A stretch of DNA of 17,758 nt from Pseudomonadota bacterium (GCA_023435265.1 JAEYRZ010000161.1:1-17758), one strand, 5' to 3'. Counted from the stretch's first letter, positions 1 through 6,789 are shown. A program made the numbers and translations. The notes: generated by a model not told the origin, from the letters alone.

Positions 1-300
1 GGTGGAAGGGTCGGCAAGGTATTCGGGATTTTCGATGAAGAAGCCGGGGTGGAGACACGCGGCCGATTCATCATCGATCCAGAAGGCGTCGTGCAGGGTT
101 TCGAAGTGCTGACGCCGCCGGTGGGCCGTAATATCCAGGAGAGTATCCGGCAGGTCCAGGCCTTCCAGCTGGTTCGAGAGAGCAAGGGAAAACAGGCTAC
201 CCCCTCCGGGTGGCGGCCGGGAAAACCGACGCTGAAACCGGGTCCGGACCTGGTTGGAAAAGTTTGGGAGGTTTGGAAGACCGAAATGGCGTTCGATTGA
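1..300 (+). CDS. Peroxiredoxin (AhpC/Prx1 type), C-terminal part, no resolving Cys
   Basis: The frame is open from the first base and ends at TGA 298-300, giving 99 residues of a gene that begins outside the window. The segment FGIFDEEAGVETRGRFIIDP near residues 8-27 and the PVGRN motif (40-44) are typical of the C-terminal half of AhpC/Prx1 peroxiredoxins, which reduce hydrogen peroxide and organic peroxides in the cytoplasm. The tail (W71, PGKPTLKPG) is the usual Prx C-terminus. Where 2-Cys enzymes carry the resolving cysteine in a VCP motif, this protein reads ATP (residues 66-68), as in 1-Cys peroxiredoxins. The fragment contains no cysteine at all. The peroxidatic cysteine would lie upstream and cannot be checked. 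The family call is secure; the 1-Cys mechanism is inferred. Confidence 0.9.
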   Translation, partial: GGRVGKVFGIFDEEAGVETRGRFIIDPEGVVQGFEVLTPPVGRNIQESIRQVQAFQLVRESKGKQATPSGWRPGKPTLKPGPDLVGKVWEVWKTEMAFD

Positions 301-336
301 TTCCCGCTTCGACTGAAATCTTCGATTCAGGAACGA

Positions 337-361
337 GCCCGGCGGGGGTCTCCCGCCGGGC
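337..361 (+). terminator. GC-rich hairpin after the peroxiredoxin gene
   Basis: GCCCGGCGGG (337-346) pairs perfectly with CCCGCCGGGC (352-361) around a 5-base loop, 36 bases after the stop codon. No T-run follows, so it is either a weak intrinsic terminator or a 3'-end stabilising hairpin. It separates the peroxiredoxin from the sigma-54-driven selenoprotein gene. The rest of 301-645 holds that promoter and no gene I can support. Confidence 0.5.
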
Positions 362-548
362 CCCGAGCATGGAAAGAAGTAAGCAAAGGTAAATGGAGGT
401 ATAGGATGGCTTACTCGCCTGGCATAAGAAGCAACAAGTACGCCATCCCGGGCTGCGCAGTCGCTTCTTGGATGGAGGTGCTGAATCCGCATTGAGAATT
501 GCTGCTGCTCCGATCGGATGCGGAAGACGCTTTCCCGGTCGGTCTGAT

Positions 549-564
549 TGGCATGTCTTCTGCA
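549..564 (+). promoter_or_regulatory. Sigma-54 (-24/-12) promoter of the selenoprotein gene
   Basis: The sequence TGGCATGTCTTCTGCA fits the RpoN consensus TGGCAC-N5-TTGCW with two changes. It has the required GG (550-551), ten bases, then GC (562-563). Transcription would start near 575, leaving a leader of about 70 bases before the ATG at 646. Its position inside the open frame that extends upstream of 646 argues for the 646 start. Confidence 0.7.
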
Positions 565-645
565 AAATATACCGAATGGTTGCCGGGAGGGGACAATGGT
601 CGGAAACCGCTTTCAGAATCAAGGAGCGTAAGGAGGGCCTTCAAG

Positions 646-1962
646 ATGGAGGAGCTTATCAGGCTGGGTGGAAAGAAAAAAAGCATCTTTCTTGACAAAG
701 TCAAGGAGCTGCTGCCCGAAGGAGGCAACTTGAACCTTTGCCTCACGTGCGGCGCCTGTGCGTCCGGGTGCCCGGCGACGGGTTTGGAGAACATGGACCC
801 GCGCAAGTTTTTGCGGATGGCGGCCCTGGGAATGGACGAGCACATTTTAAAATCCGAATGGGTCTGGATGTGTTCCATGTGCCAGCGCTGCATTTATGTC
901 TGTCCGATGAAAATCGACATTCCCCAGCTGGTTTACAATGCCCGCGCCGCGTGGCCCCGTGAAAAGCGGCCGAAAGGCATTCTCGGCTCCTGCGACATGG
1001 CCCTTCGCAACGAGAGCTGCAGCGCCATGGGGACCGAACCGGAAGATTTCAAATTCGTGGTCCAGGATGTGCTCGATGAGTACCGCGCGGCGCAGCCGGA
1101 ATTCGCGGAAATGGAAGCGCCCATCGACAAAGAGGGTGCCGAGTTCTTTCTGAACCAGAACTCCCGGGAGCCGGTCACCGAACCGGACGAACTGGTTCCG
1201 CTCTGGAAGATCCTGCATTTGGCCGGAGCGAACTGGACCTATGGTTCGAAAGGCTGGGGCGGCGAAAACTACTGCATGTTTCTGGCGGATGACGATGCCT
1301 GGAAGCATATCACCACCACCTCCGCCAGGCAGGCCGATGCGCTCGGATGCCCTGTCTTCCTCAACACCGAGTGAGGGCACGTCACCTTCTCAGTCCTGGC
1401 AGGACTGAAAAAATTCCAGATTCCCCACACCTTCGTCGTCAAAAATATTTACGAATACTACGCCAAGTGGATCCGCGAAGGCAAATTGAAGGTCAACTCC
1501 GAATGGAACAAGGATTTGAAAATCAAATTCACCGTTCAGGACCCGTGCCAGATCGTCCGTAAAAGCTACGGCGATCCGATTGCCGAGGACCTGCGGTTCG
1601 TCGTCAAATCGGTCGTGGGTGAAGAAAATTTCATCGACATGCAGCCGAACCGCTCGAACAATTACTGCTGCGGCGGCGGCGGCGGTTTCCTGCAGTCCGG
1701 TTACAAGGAAGCCCGCCTCGTATACGGGCGGCTCAAAGACGAGCAGATCCAGGCGACAAAGGCGGACTATTGCATTGCCGCCTGCCACAACTGTCACGCT
1801 CAAATCCACGAGCTGAGCGAACATTACGGCGCCGGATACGGAGTGGTGCATCTGTGGACACTGATCGCCCTGTCGCTCGGAATTCTCGGTCCCAATGAGC
1901 GGGAGTACCTGCGGGACGATTTGAAAGAGGTGGCTGTTTTTCATCCGGAGAGCGCGATGTAG
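646..1962 (+). CDS. HdrC/HdrD-like Fe-S oxidoreductase, selenoprotein (Sec at TGA 1372-1374)
   Basis: Read through the TGA at 1372-1374, this encodes 438 residues. The start at 646 has a strong ribosome site, AAGGAGG (630-636), 9 bases upstream. Residues 32-42 (CLTCGACASGC) and 76-86 (CSMCQRCIYVC) are two [4Fe-4S] motifs like those of HdrC. The C-terminal half carries a complete CCG cysteine-rich domain: C301, C341-C342 followed by five glycines, and C380-x2-C383, the HdrB/HdrD signature that binds the active-site [4Fe-4S] clusters. The TGA is codon 243 in TE-U-GH, where related CCG proteins have ECGH. The same frame continues with uninterrupted family sequence after it, so a nonsense mutation or frameshift is unlikely. 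A SECIS-like hairpin follows. The likely role is cytoplasmic thiol/disulfide-linked electron transfer; the partner is unknown. An automated annotation would split it into 646-1374 and 1486-1962. Confidence 0.88.
1372..1411 (+). promoter_or_regulatory. UGA codon plus SECIS-like hairpin
   Basis: TGA (1372-1374) is followed by CAGTCC (1391-1396), loop TGGCA (1397-1401) and GGACTG (1402-1407). One further T-A pair lies below, then a mismatch and two more T-A pairs. The apical loop begins 22 bases after the UGA and has a G at its second position. This fits the described bacterial SECIS rules: loop 16-37 bases downstream, with a G in the first two loop bases. Confidence 0.72.
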
Positions 1963-2176
1963 TCTTTCTTGGCAGGCTGCGGCCAGAATCGTTTGGGCGT
2001 TCGGGCGCGCAACGCGTTTCGCAGCGCTGTATCAGACGACGGTAGATAAGCATTGGCGAAAGCCGCGCAAGCGTGCGGGCCGCCCGGGAGATTTCAGGCG
2101 CCTGTCGAGAATTACGGCCGGTGAGGGCGCTGGCATCGATGTCCACTGCCTTCGCCGGCTGTACCGAAAGCAAACG

Positions 2177-2536
2177 ATGAACAGGCTGACGATCGAAGAT
2201 CTTCAGATCCGGCGGCAGCAGGCCCTCGCCTGCGCCGGGCGGGCGGTGGTGGAACGGCAGACGACCTACCGCGAGCTCAAAAAGCTGCTCCGCACCGTCA
2301 ATGCAGGTCCCCTGGACATCTCGGAATACCACGCCACCGCAAGCCGGTTGGGCCGTCTCCTCGATGCGCTCGATCCGGGCGATCAAACGATATTTGCGCA
2401 TTTCAGGGATCAAATCGATCCGCACCGCAATGGGAAAGCCGTTCACTTCCGGTTCGAGTGCCGGGATCTGGCCGAACAGATCGCCGATCTCGAAGCATGG
2501 CGAGCCGAACGCCACCGTTTGCGCTGCGTGAAATGA
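2177..2536 (+). CDS. Hypothetical protein, helical, 119 aa
   Basis: I do not recognise this family. The 119 residues are rich in Arg, Glu, Leu and Ala with heptad-like stretches (QIRRQQALACAGRAVVERQ; DLAEQIADLEAWRAERHRL), suggesting a mostly helical, perhaps coiled-coil protein with no signal peptide or membrane segment. Third codon positions are strongly G/C, as in neighbouring genes, which favours this frame over the longer minus-strand frame across the same bases. ATG 2177 is the only ATG in the frame. No clear ribosome site precedes it, although the frame stays open upstream to 1925. It lies 214 bases after the selenoprotein and converges with the DUF3783 gene. It could be a small regulator or adaptor, but nothing shows this. 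Confidence 0.5.
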   Translation: MNRLTIEDLQIRRQQALACAGRAVVERQTTYRELKKLLRTVNAGPLDISEYHATASRLGRLLDALDPGDQTIFAHFRDQIDPHRNGKAVHFRFECRDLAEQIADLEAWRAERHRLRCVK

Positions 2537-2564
2537 AAGCGAGGTGAGCCCGTCGCCGGCTCTG

Positions 2565-2578
2565 CGCCCGTGCGGGCG
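2565..2578. terminator. Short GC hairpin between convergent genes
   Basis: CGCCCG (2565-2570) and CGGGCG (2573-2578) form a compact stem in the 83-base gap between the convergent stop codons at 2536 and 2620. No T-run follows on either strand, so function as a bidirectional terminator is only a suggestion from position. Confidence 0.25.
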
Positions 2579-2619
2579 GAATGGGCAAAGCCGCGGCTCC
2601 TTTCCGCGCAACCGCCCGT

Positions 2620-3078
2620 TCAGTCGGGATCGCCGGGCGAAGATGATTTTTTCCGACTTTGCCGGCGCTGCAGCGCTTCCCGTTCCGCCTGCAGTTCCGT
2701 AAGCAGCGCGTGCAGCGTCCACGTCTCGGAAGTCGGTGTCAGAACGGCCCAAAGCGCCTGCTGCATTCCGGATTTGCGGCACGCCGTCATCAACGCATGC
2801 AGTTCGTTCTGCGTGATCCCGGCCGCGATAACGGCGCGGGGAAGACTCGAGGCAATCCCCCGGCCCGTGTCATCAGGCAAGGCAAACAGTTCGGACAGCT
2901 TAAGCGATTTCTGATCTTCCGATGGCCATACCAGGTAAATGCCGGCCAGGCCGCATTTTTCAAGGACCGATTTGAACTTCGATTGGCCGGCGACCGGAAA
3001 CCCGCAGAGCAGCATTTTACGCGGGCCGTACATCGGCGCTTCGGTCCGGTTCAATTTTTCGAATTTCGCTTCCGCCAT
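2620..3078 (-). CDS. DUF3783 domain-containing protein
   Basis: The 152-residue protein has YGPRKMLLCGF near residues 18-28 and QALWAVLTPTSETWTLHALLTEL near the C-terminus, which I recognise as DUF3783. This small domain is found mostly in anaerobes and has no established function. The extreme C-terminus is polar (RRQSRKKSSSPGDPD). The ATG at 3078 is preceded by GGAG at 8 bases. It is the last gene of the minus-strand run DUF169-like / radical SAM / MBL-fold / DUF3783, 63 bases after the MBL gene stop. Co-transcription from the sigma-54 promoter at 5477-5492 is inferred from spacing and strand. The domain assignment is from memory of the pattern; the function is unknown. Confidence 0.75.
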   Translation of the reverse strand: MAEAKFEKLNRTEAPMYGPRKMLLCGFPVAGQSKFKSVLEKCGLAGIYLVWPSEDQKSLKLSELFALPDDTGRGIASSLPRAVIAAGITQNELHALMTACRKSGMQQALWAVLTPTSETWTLHALLTELQAEREALQRRQSRKKSSSPGDPD

Positions 3079-3141
3079 GCTCGTCTCTCCATGCCCCGTC
3101 GATTTCGGCAGCTGTTGCAGGCCCGCTGCTGGTTTGTCAAA

Positions 3142-3963
3142 CTAAAAATGATAGGTTTTCCCGGACGCCCCGGGAGACGCCTGTTCGCCCATGGCAAGCT
3201 GCAACGCCGACACGGCGCTCGCTCCGGTGCAGTGGCACGGAATCAAGGTTTCCGGCTTGATCGATCGCAGCGCGGCAATGGTCCGACCGAGGCGCTGCCG
3301 AGTTGCGTTGAGCAGGTGAAAGCCGCCGATGACCGCCCTGATATTCATCCCGAAGTTGATATTTCGGACGTGATTCAGCGTATTCACCAGACCTGCATGG
3401 CAGCATCCCACGCAAACGACCAAACCACTCCGGGTTTTGATCCACAAGGCGAGATCGTCCTCGATCGGATCCGGGCGTCTGCCCTCAGGGTCAAGGTAGA
3501 ACGGACCGCCGCTGTCTTCGTAATCCGTTTCCCGAGCAATAGGGGCGACGATGCCGACATTCTCAGACAGCCATACGGGTTGTTGAACCCAGGAAAGATG
3601 CTTCCAGGGCAGTTTATCGATGGCTGCCATCGCTGGCTGAGGCATATGGATCGGCCTTGCCCGCCCCTGGGAAATGCTGTAGCGCGGCTGAACGGCGCCG
3701 GAGTGGCAATAGACCATGGCCAGCGGTGCCCGACGGAGCACGCACGGAATGCCCCCCGTGTGATCGTAATGCCCGTGGCTCAGCACGAGAATATCGGTTC
3801 TGCCCAGATCCACACCCAGCATGCCGGCATTTCTTTCCAGTGCAGCCCCTTGTCCGGTATCGAACAGGATTCGTTTCCCTTCGGCCTCGATCCAGAGGGA
3901 GAGGCCGTGTTCGGCGACGAGTCCACCGGCTGCCTGATTGTCGACCAATATGGTGATTTTCAT
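3142..3963 (-). CDS. Metallo-beta-lactamase-fold hydrolase (COG1237-like)
   Basis: The 273-residue protein has the metal-binding signature HGHYDH (H63, H65, D67, H68), then H189 in GCCHAGLVNTL, GGFH (H216) and PCHCTG (H244). This is the residue pattern of the branch annotated as 7,8-dihydropterin-6-yl-methyl-4-(beta-D-ribofuranosyl)aminobenzene 5'-phosphate synthase-like (COG1237). The N-terminal segment (ITILVDNQ, then GLSLWIEAEGKRILFDTG) is typical of that branch. It is presumably a cytoplasmic two-metal hydrolase whose substrate cannot be read from sequence. It begins 50 bases after the radical SAM stop codon and is probably in the same operon. The start has only a weak AAGGA upstream. Confidence 0.88.
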   Translation of the reverse strand: MKITILVDNQAAGGLVAEHGLSLWIEAEGKRILFDTGQGAALERNAGMLGVDLGRTDILVLSHGHYDHTGGIPCVLRRAPLAMVYCHSGAVQPRYSISQGRARPIHMPQPAMAAIDKLPWKHLSWVQQPVWLSENVGIVAPIARETDYEDSGGPFYLDPEGRRPDPIEDDLALWIKTRSGLVVCVGCCHAGLVNTLNHVRNINFGMNIRAVIGGFHLLNATRQRLGRTIAALRSIKPETLIPCHCTGASAVSALQLAMGEQASPGASGKTYHF

Positions 3964-4013
3964 GTTTTACGAAGATCCTTGGAGCGCTTCGATGACACTC
4001 AATAAAGTGCGAT

Positions 4014-5015
4014 TCAGGGCCTGGCCCGCGCCGCGGTGCATCTTCGCAGATAGAAAAGCTGCCCGGCATGTTGTGCTTCCACCAGAGCGCCGCCTGCGAC
4101 GAGGCGGTCGACCACGTCCCACGAGGCGCCGGCGCGGGAGAGAAACAGTTCCACAGCCTCGCGGCGCATGGGATGGACGGCGGTGATGCCCAGGAGGTCC
4201 TTCTCGACATCGCCGGTGGACGCGAATGCATTGCCCTCATCGCCGATCAAGTATTCCACCTGCAGCGCGCGCTCGGTAAATTGATGAAATGCCCGGTTCA
4301 GCGTCTCCTCATCCGGGGCGCGGACCCATTTTTCAGCCGGCGGGCGGGAGGGTACGCTCAGATAGGCAGTCCGGGGGCGAACATCCGCCAGAAAGGCTGA
4401 AGTTGCCTCGAGGGTGGCTGGCCGGTCGTTGACGCCGTTTACGAGCATTGTTTCGGTGACCAGAAAGCCGGTGAAGGCGCGTGCAAATCGGAGCACCCCA
4501 TCCAGGATCGTGCCCAGCCGCAGGGCCTTGTGGGGACGATTGATCCTTCGCCACACGGATTCATCCACAGCATCGATTTTCAATGAAACCCAGTCGGCCA
4601 TGCCCAGGGCGGCGCTCACATCGGCGCGCCAGGCGAGCGAACCATTCGTGATGATGCCCAGCGGAACTCCGGCCGATTTCAGCATCGAGAGTTCGTCGAT
4701 CAGGTGGCGGTCGAGGGTAGGTTCACCGTCGGGCACGAATGTCAGGTAGTCGATAGGCTCCGCTGCGGCCCCGGCTGCGCCGATTTTGTGCTTCACGGCG
4801 TCGACGATGGCAAGCGGGTCGTAAAAAGAAGCGCGATCGATCGAAAGCCGCGTGGTACTTCCGACCTGGCAGTAAATGCAGGCATAGGAGCATACCTTGG
4901 CCGGGATGTTGTTGATGCCGAGGCTTTTACCGAGGCGGCGCGAAGGCACCGGCCCATACGCGAATTGAACGCCATCGGCAAACGAGGTTTCTTTTTTTCT
5001 TTGTTCCTCTGACAT
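4014..5015 (-). CDS. Radical SAM protein (COG0731-like)
   Basis: C42SYAC46IYC49 is the CX3CX2C motif that binds the SAM-coordinating [4Fe-4S] cluster. It is preceded by FAYGPVPSRRLGKSLGINNI, a hallmark of the COG0731-type radical SAM group, and followed by FVPDGEPTLD and LGIITNGSL, the usual strand motifs of the barrel. The C-terminal region (from about residue 250) looks like a small winged-helix-type extension. The reaction is unknown. I place the start at the ATG ending at 5015 (MSEEQ). A longer form from 5033 adds MWWALV but has no ribosome site in the right place. The gene is 36 bases from the DUF169-like gene, in the same minus-strand operon. Homologues often sit beside MBL-fold and NifX/Mrp genes in anaerobes, which matches this locus. 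Confidence 0.88.
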   Translation of the reverse strand: MSEEQRKKETSFADGVQFAYGPVPSRRLGKSLGINNIPAKVCSYACIYCQVGSTTRLSIDRASFYDPLAIVDAVKHKIGAAGAAAEPIDYLTFVPDGEPTLDRHLIDELSMLKSAGVPLGIITNGSLAWRADVSAALGMADWVSLKIDAVDESVWRRINRPHKALRLGTILDGVLRFARAFTGFLVTETMLVNGVNDRPATLEATSAFLADVRPRTAYLSVPSRPPAEKWVRAPDEETLNRAFHQFTERALQVEYLIGDEGNAFASTGDVEKDLLGITAVHPMRREAVELFLSRAGASWDVVDRLVAGGALVEAQHAGQLFYLRRCTAARARP

Positions 5016-5051
5016 CACCAATGCCCACCACATCCGCCGCTGCGGCGGCGG

Positions 5052-5396
5052 TCAGTGATCCGGAGCGATATTGCGCCACTGCAGCGGCAACGGAGGCCGC
5101 GCTGGAGGTGTAGATTGCGACCCCTCGGCGCCCGCTATCTCGAGTCCGTTCGGCCCGGTCAATTTGGCGACCAGGGCGGCATTGCCATTAAGATGCCAGC
5201 CCAGACTTCTTCGCGCTCCGGGGCAGACGATGTCTCGCTGGGTCAGGGTGATCGGACCGGTGCTCGATTCCAGTACAGCCTCACAGAAATACATCGGACG
5301 CTCGGCCCTTCTGGCGTGTTCCGGAATTTCCCGGTGGAAGGTGACACCGGTCCACCGGCCGCCCATCAGGCGTTCGAATGCTTCGACGGAATTCAT
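5052..5396 (-). CDS. DUF169-like protein, short
   Basis: The 114-residue product contains MYFCEAV (near residue 35) and LTQRDIVCPGARRSLGW (near 51-67), matching the conserved FCEAV and CPGA cysteine motifs of DUF169 proteins of anaerobes. The start at 5396 (MNSVEAFERL) is chosen because AAGGAG lies 6 bases upstream. The frame is open further upstream but only through the promoter. Family members are usually about 150-250 residues. Here the match fades after LVAKLTGPNGLEIAG, and the last 25 or so residues look unrelated, so the C-terminus is probably lost. It is the first gene after the sigma-54 promoter at 5477-5492. The role of DUF169 is unknown; its conserved cysteines suggest metal or Fe-S binding. 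Confidence 0.6.
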   Translation of the reverse strand: MNSVEAFERLMGGRWTGVTFHREIPEHARRAERPMYFCEAVLESSTGPITLTQRDIVCPGARRSLGWHLNGNAALVAKLTGPNGLEIAGAEGSQSTPPARPPLPLQWRNIAPDH

Positions 5397-5476
5397 TCCG
5401 ATCTCCTTGTTCGCCATACCGACCGGTAATTCGAAATGCGCGTCCGGAAAGACACGCAGCTGACCCATCCTCAAAA

Positions 5477-5492
5477 AGCATAGGGTGTGCCA
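5477..5492 (-). promoter_or_regulatory. Sigma-54 promoter of the DUF169/radical SAM/MBL operon
   Basis: On the minus strand the sequence reads TGGCACACCCTATGCT: a perfect -24 box, GG-N10-GC spacing and ATGCT at -12 against the TTGCT consensus. Transcription would start near 5465, about 70 bases before the ATG at 5396. It faces away from the sigma-54 promoter at 5578-5593, with 85 bases between the two. Confidence 0.78.
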
Positions 5493-5494
5493 AC

Positions 5495-5508
5495 CGCGGC
5501 CATCCGCG
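5495..5508. repeat. Inverted repeat between divergent sigma-54 promoters
   Basis: CGCGG (5495-5499) and CCGCG (5504-5508) form an inverted repeat with a 4-base spacer in the shared 85-base promoter region. It could be a binding site for an activator or repressor. I found no copy at the other sigma-54 promoters. Confidence 0.25.
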
Positions 5509-5577
5509 AAAAAGAATCGGTGTCTCCGCCCCACCCTGAGCCAAATACAGATTTTTTGGGGTGACAATTATTCCGCT

Positions 5578-5593
5578 CGGCACAGACTTTGCT
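5578..5593 (+). promoter_or_regulatory. Sigma-54 promoter of the NifX/scaffold/ATPase operon
   Basis: CGGCACAGACTTTGCT matches TGGCAC-N5-TTGCT at every consensus base except the first, with GG (5579-5580), ten bases, then GC (5591-5592). The predicted start of transcription is near 5604, about 50 bases before the ATG at 5654. Confidence 0.78.
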
Positions 5594-5653
5594 GTCTTCA
5601 TTCATGGAAGACGTTCACGAGAATCAAAGACCTCAAACAGGGGAGTAATAGCA

Positions 5654-6205
5654 ATGAAGATCGCGATTACATCCGGCGGTCCCACACTCGATGACAGGGT
5701 CGAGGCCCGCTTCGGTCGTTGTCCCTACTTTGTCCTCGTCGATCCGGACACGCTGAAGTTTGAAGCCATTCCCAACCCGAACATCACGCTGGGAGGCGGC
5801 GCCGGAACCCAATCCGCCCGATTGATGGCGGACAGGGGCGTTACCGTCGTGTTGACCGGCAACTGCGGCCCCAACGCGTTTCAGACGTTCGGGGCCGCCG
5901 GCATCCAGGTGCTCACCGGTGTCGGCGGGATGGTGCGTGAGGCCGTCGAACGGTTCAAGACCGGACAACTTGCGCAGTCCTCCTCGGCCGACCCGGGCAA
6001 TAGTTCCGGCATGGGCGCCGGAATGGGGATGGGGCGCGGCATGGGGATGGGGGGCGGCAAAGGAAGGAGGCGCCTGCAAACCGGTATAGGCGAACCGCTG
6101 CAGCCGGAGGGGGAGCGGTCGCCGGCCCGAAGAACAAAGCTGCGGTTGTTTCCGACGCGCCGCAGGACGACCTCGACGTTCTCGAGACGACGGCCAAGAG
6201 CCTGA
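5654..6205 (+). CDS. NifX/NifB-family (ORP-like) cluster-binding protein with Met/Gly-rich, frameshifted tail
   Basis: Residues 1-105 are a dinitrogenase-cofactor-type (NifX/NafY/MTH1175-like) domain: MKIAITSGGPTLDDRVEARFGR at the start, then GGGAGTQSARLM, VVLTGNCGPNAFQTF and GIQVLTGV. Such domains bind Fe-, Mo- or Mo/Cu-sulfur clusters, as in the orange protein of Desulfovibrio. Residues 118-136 are a Gly/Met repeat (GMGAGMGMGRGMGMGGGKG). After about residue 135 this frame becomes an Arg-rich unlikely sequence ending at 6205, whereas the -1 frame continues to 6261 with an acidic helical tail. The start at 5654 has GGGGAG 8 bases upstream. It is the first gene of an operon with the scaffold and two ATPases. 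The domain is sure; the C-terminus is uncertain. Confidence 0.88.
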   Translation: MKIAITSGGPTLDDRVEARFGRCPYFVLVDPDTLKFEAIPNPNITLGGGAGTQSARLMADRGVTVVLTGNCGPNAFQTFGAAGIQVLTGVGGMVREAVERFKTGQLAQSSSADPGNSSGMGAGMGMGRGMGMGGGKGRRRLQTGIGEPLQPEGERSPARRTKLRLFPTRRRTTSTFSRRRPRA

Positions 6206-6261
6206 GACGTCAACTCGAAGAAATTGAAGCTCGAATCGACGCGGTAACGAAAAAAACGTGA
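6055..6261 (+). other. Alternative-frame tail of the NifX-like gene (frameshift)
   Basis: The -1 frame relative to the NifX-like gene is open from 6004 to a TGA at 6259-6261. Its end reads DDLDVLETTAKSLRRQLEEI followed by EARIDAVTKK, an amphipathic coiled-coil tail of the kind often seen after Gly/Met-rich segments in NifX and DUF5320 proteins of anaerobes. The natural protein therefore probably ends at 6261. The frames could join at the G-run 6049-6054, where G GGG GGC forms a slippery heptamer in the upstream frame, or at GGGGG near 6108-6112. A missing base in the assembly, a mutation or programmed -1 frameshifting would all explain it. Confidence 0.6.
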
Positions 6262-6288
6262 TCTTTTCGGCGGAGGGGAGAAGTCGGC

Positions 6289-6789
6289 ATGAGCGATAAA
6301 TTGGATTTATTCATCGAAGGACTGCAGCGGCAGATTTTCGAAGATGCCCGGGCCGCCTATGGCGAACTCGGGCTTCAGCGTTGGCGCAACCCGCTATACC
6401 GTGGGGCCATGCAGGATGCCGATGCCCACGGGCGGCTGACCGGTTCGTGCGGCGACACGATGGAACTCTTTTTGAAGTTTAAGAACGAGCGCGTCCGTGC
6501 GGCGTCTTTTCTGACTGATGGATGTGGCTCCAGTACCCTGTGCGGGTCGCTGGCCGCGGAAATGGCGATCGACAAAACCCCTGACGAACTTACGGAAATC
6601 AGCGGTGAGAAGATTTTGGCAAAGCTGGACCGATTTCCCGAAGAGGAGAAGCACTGCGCGTTTCTGGCGGCTCAAACCCTTCAAGAAGCGCTGCATGATT
6701 ACATGCAGAAGCAACGCGGCGGGATGAATACGCCTGCGGAAGGCAAACGAGTCAATGGAAACCAATGCGTTCAGAGGAGCAGCCGATGA
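6289..6789 (+). CDS. Iron-sulfur cluster scaffold, IscU/NifU N-terminal type
   Basis: The 166-residue protein has TGSCGDTMEL (C54, D56), TDGCGSSTLCGS (C79, C85) and EKHCAFLAAQTLQEAL (C123). C54, C79 and C123 are the three cluster-ligand positions of IscU/NifU scaffolds and D56 is the conserved labilising aspartate; C85 is extra. A 50-residue N-terminal extension (FIEGLQRQIFEDARAAYGE...RWRNPLYRG) is characteristic of this anaerobe-specific branch rather than housekeeping IscU. GGAGGGGAG stands before the ATG at 6289. Its stop overlaps the next ATPase start (ATGA, 6786-6789), so the two are translationally coupled. It presumably holds a nascent Fe-S cluster for the neighbouring ATPases or the NifX-like carrier. 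Confidence 0.93.
   Translation: MSDKLDLFIEGLQRQIFEDARAAYGELGLQRWRNPLYRGAMQDADAHGRLTGSCGDTMELFLKFKNERVRAASFLTDGCGSSTLCGSLAAEMAIDKTPDELTEISGEKILAKLDRFPEEEKHCAFLAAQTLQEALHDYMQKQRGGMNTPAEGKRVNGNQCVQRSSR

Noticed and set aside
406..495. A 29-aa ORF with a GGAGGT site, ending in TGA 493-495, with the same frame open beyond it as if TGA were a second selenocysteine
   Set aside because: The peptide is not recognisable, the open stretch beyond contains a promoter, and only a loop-less palindrome follows the TGA. It could be a leader peptide but cannot be supported.
499..645. Upstream extension of the selenoprotein frame (start at 499)
   Set aside because: The extension contains the sigma-54 promoter at 549-564, has no ribosome site and shows no family sequence; AAGGAGG precedes the ATG at 646.
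2130..2150. TGGCATCGATGTCCACTGCC upstream of the 2177 gene as a sigma-54 promoter
   Set aside because: The GG-to-GC spacing is 14 and not 10.
1733..2782. 349-aa minus-strand ORF
   Set aside because: It overlaps the selenoprotein, the 2177-2536 frame and the DUF3783 gene, and its Arg/Pro-rich composition is that of an antisense shadow in GC-rich DNA.
2659..4005. 448-aa plus-strand ORF
   Set aside because: It is antisense to the DUF3783 and MBL-fold genes, whose motifs are clear; its composition is shadow-like.
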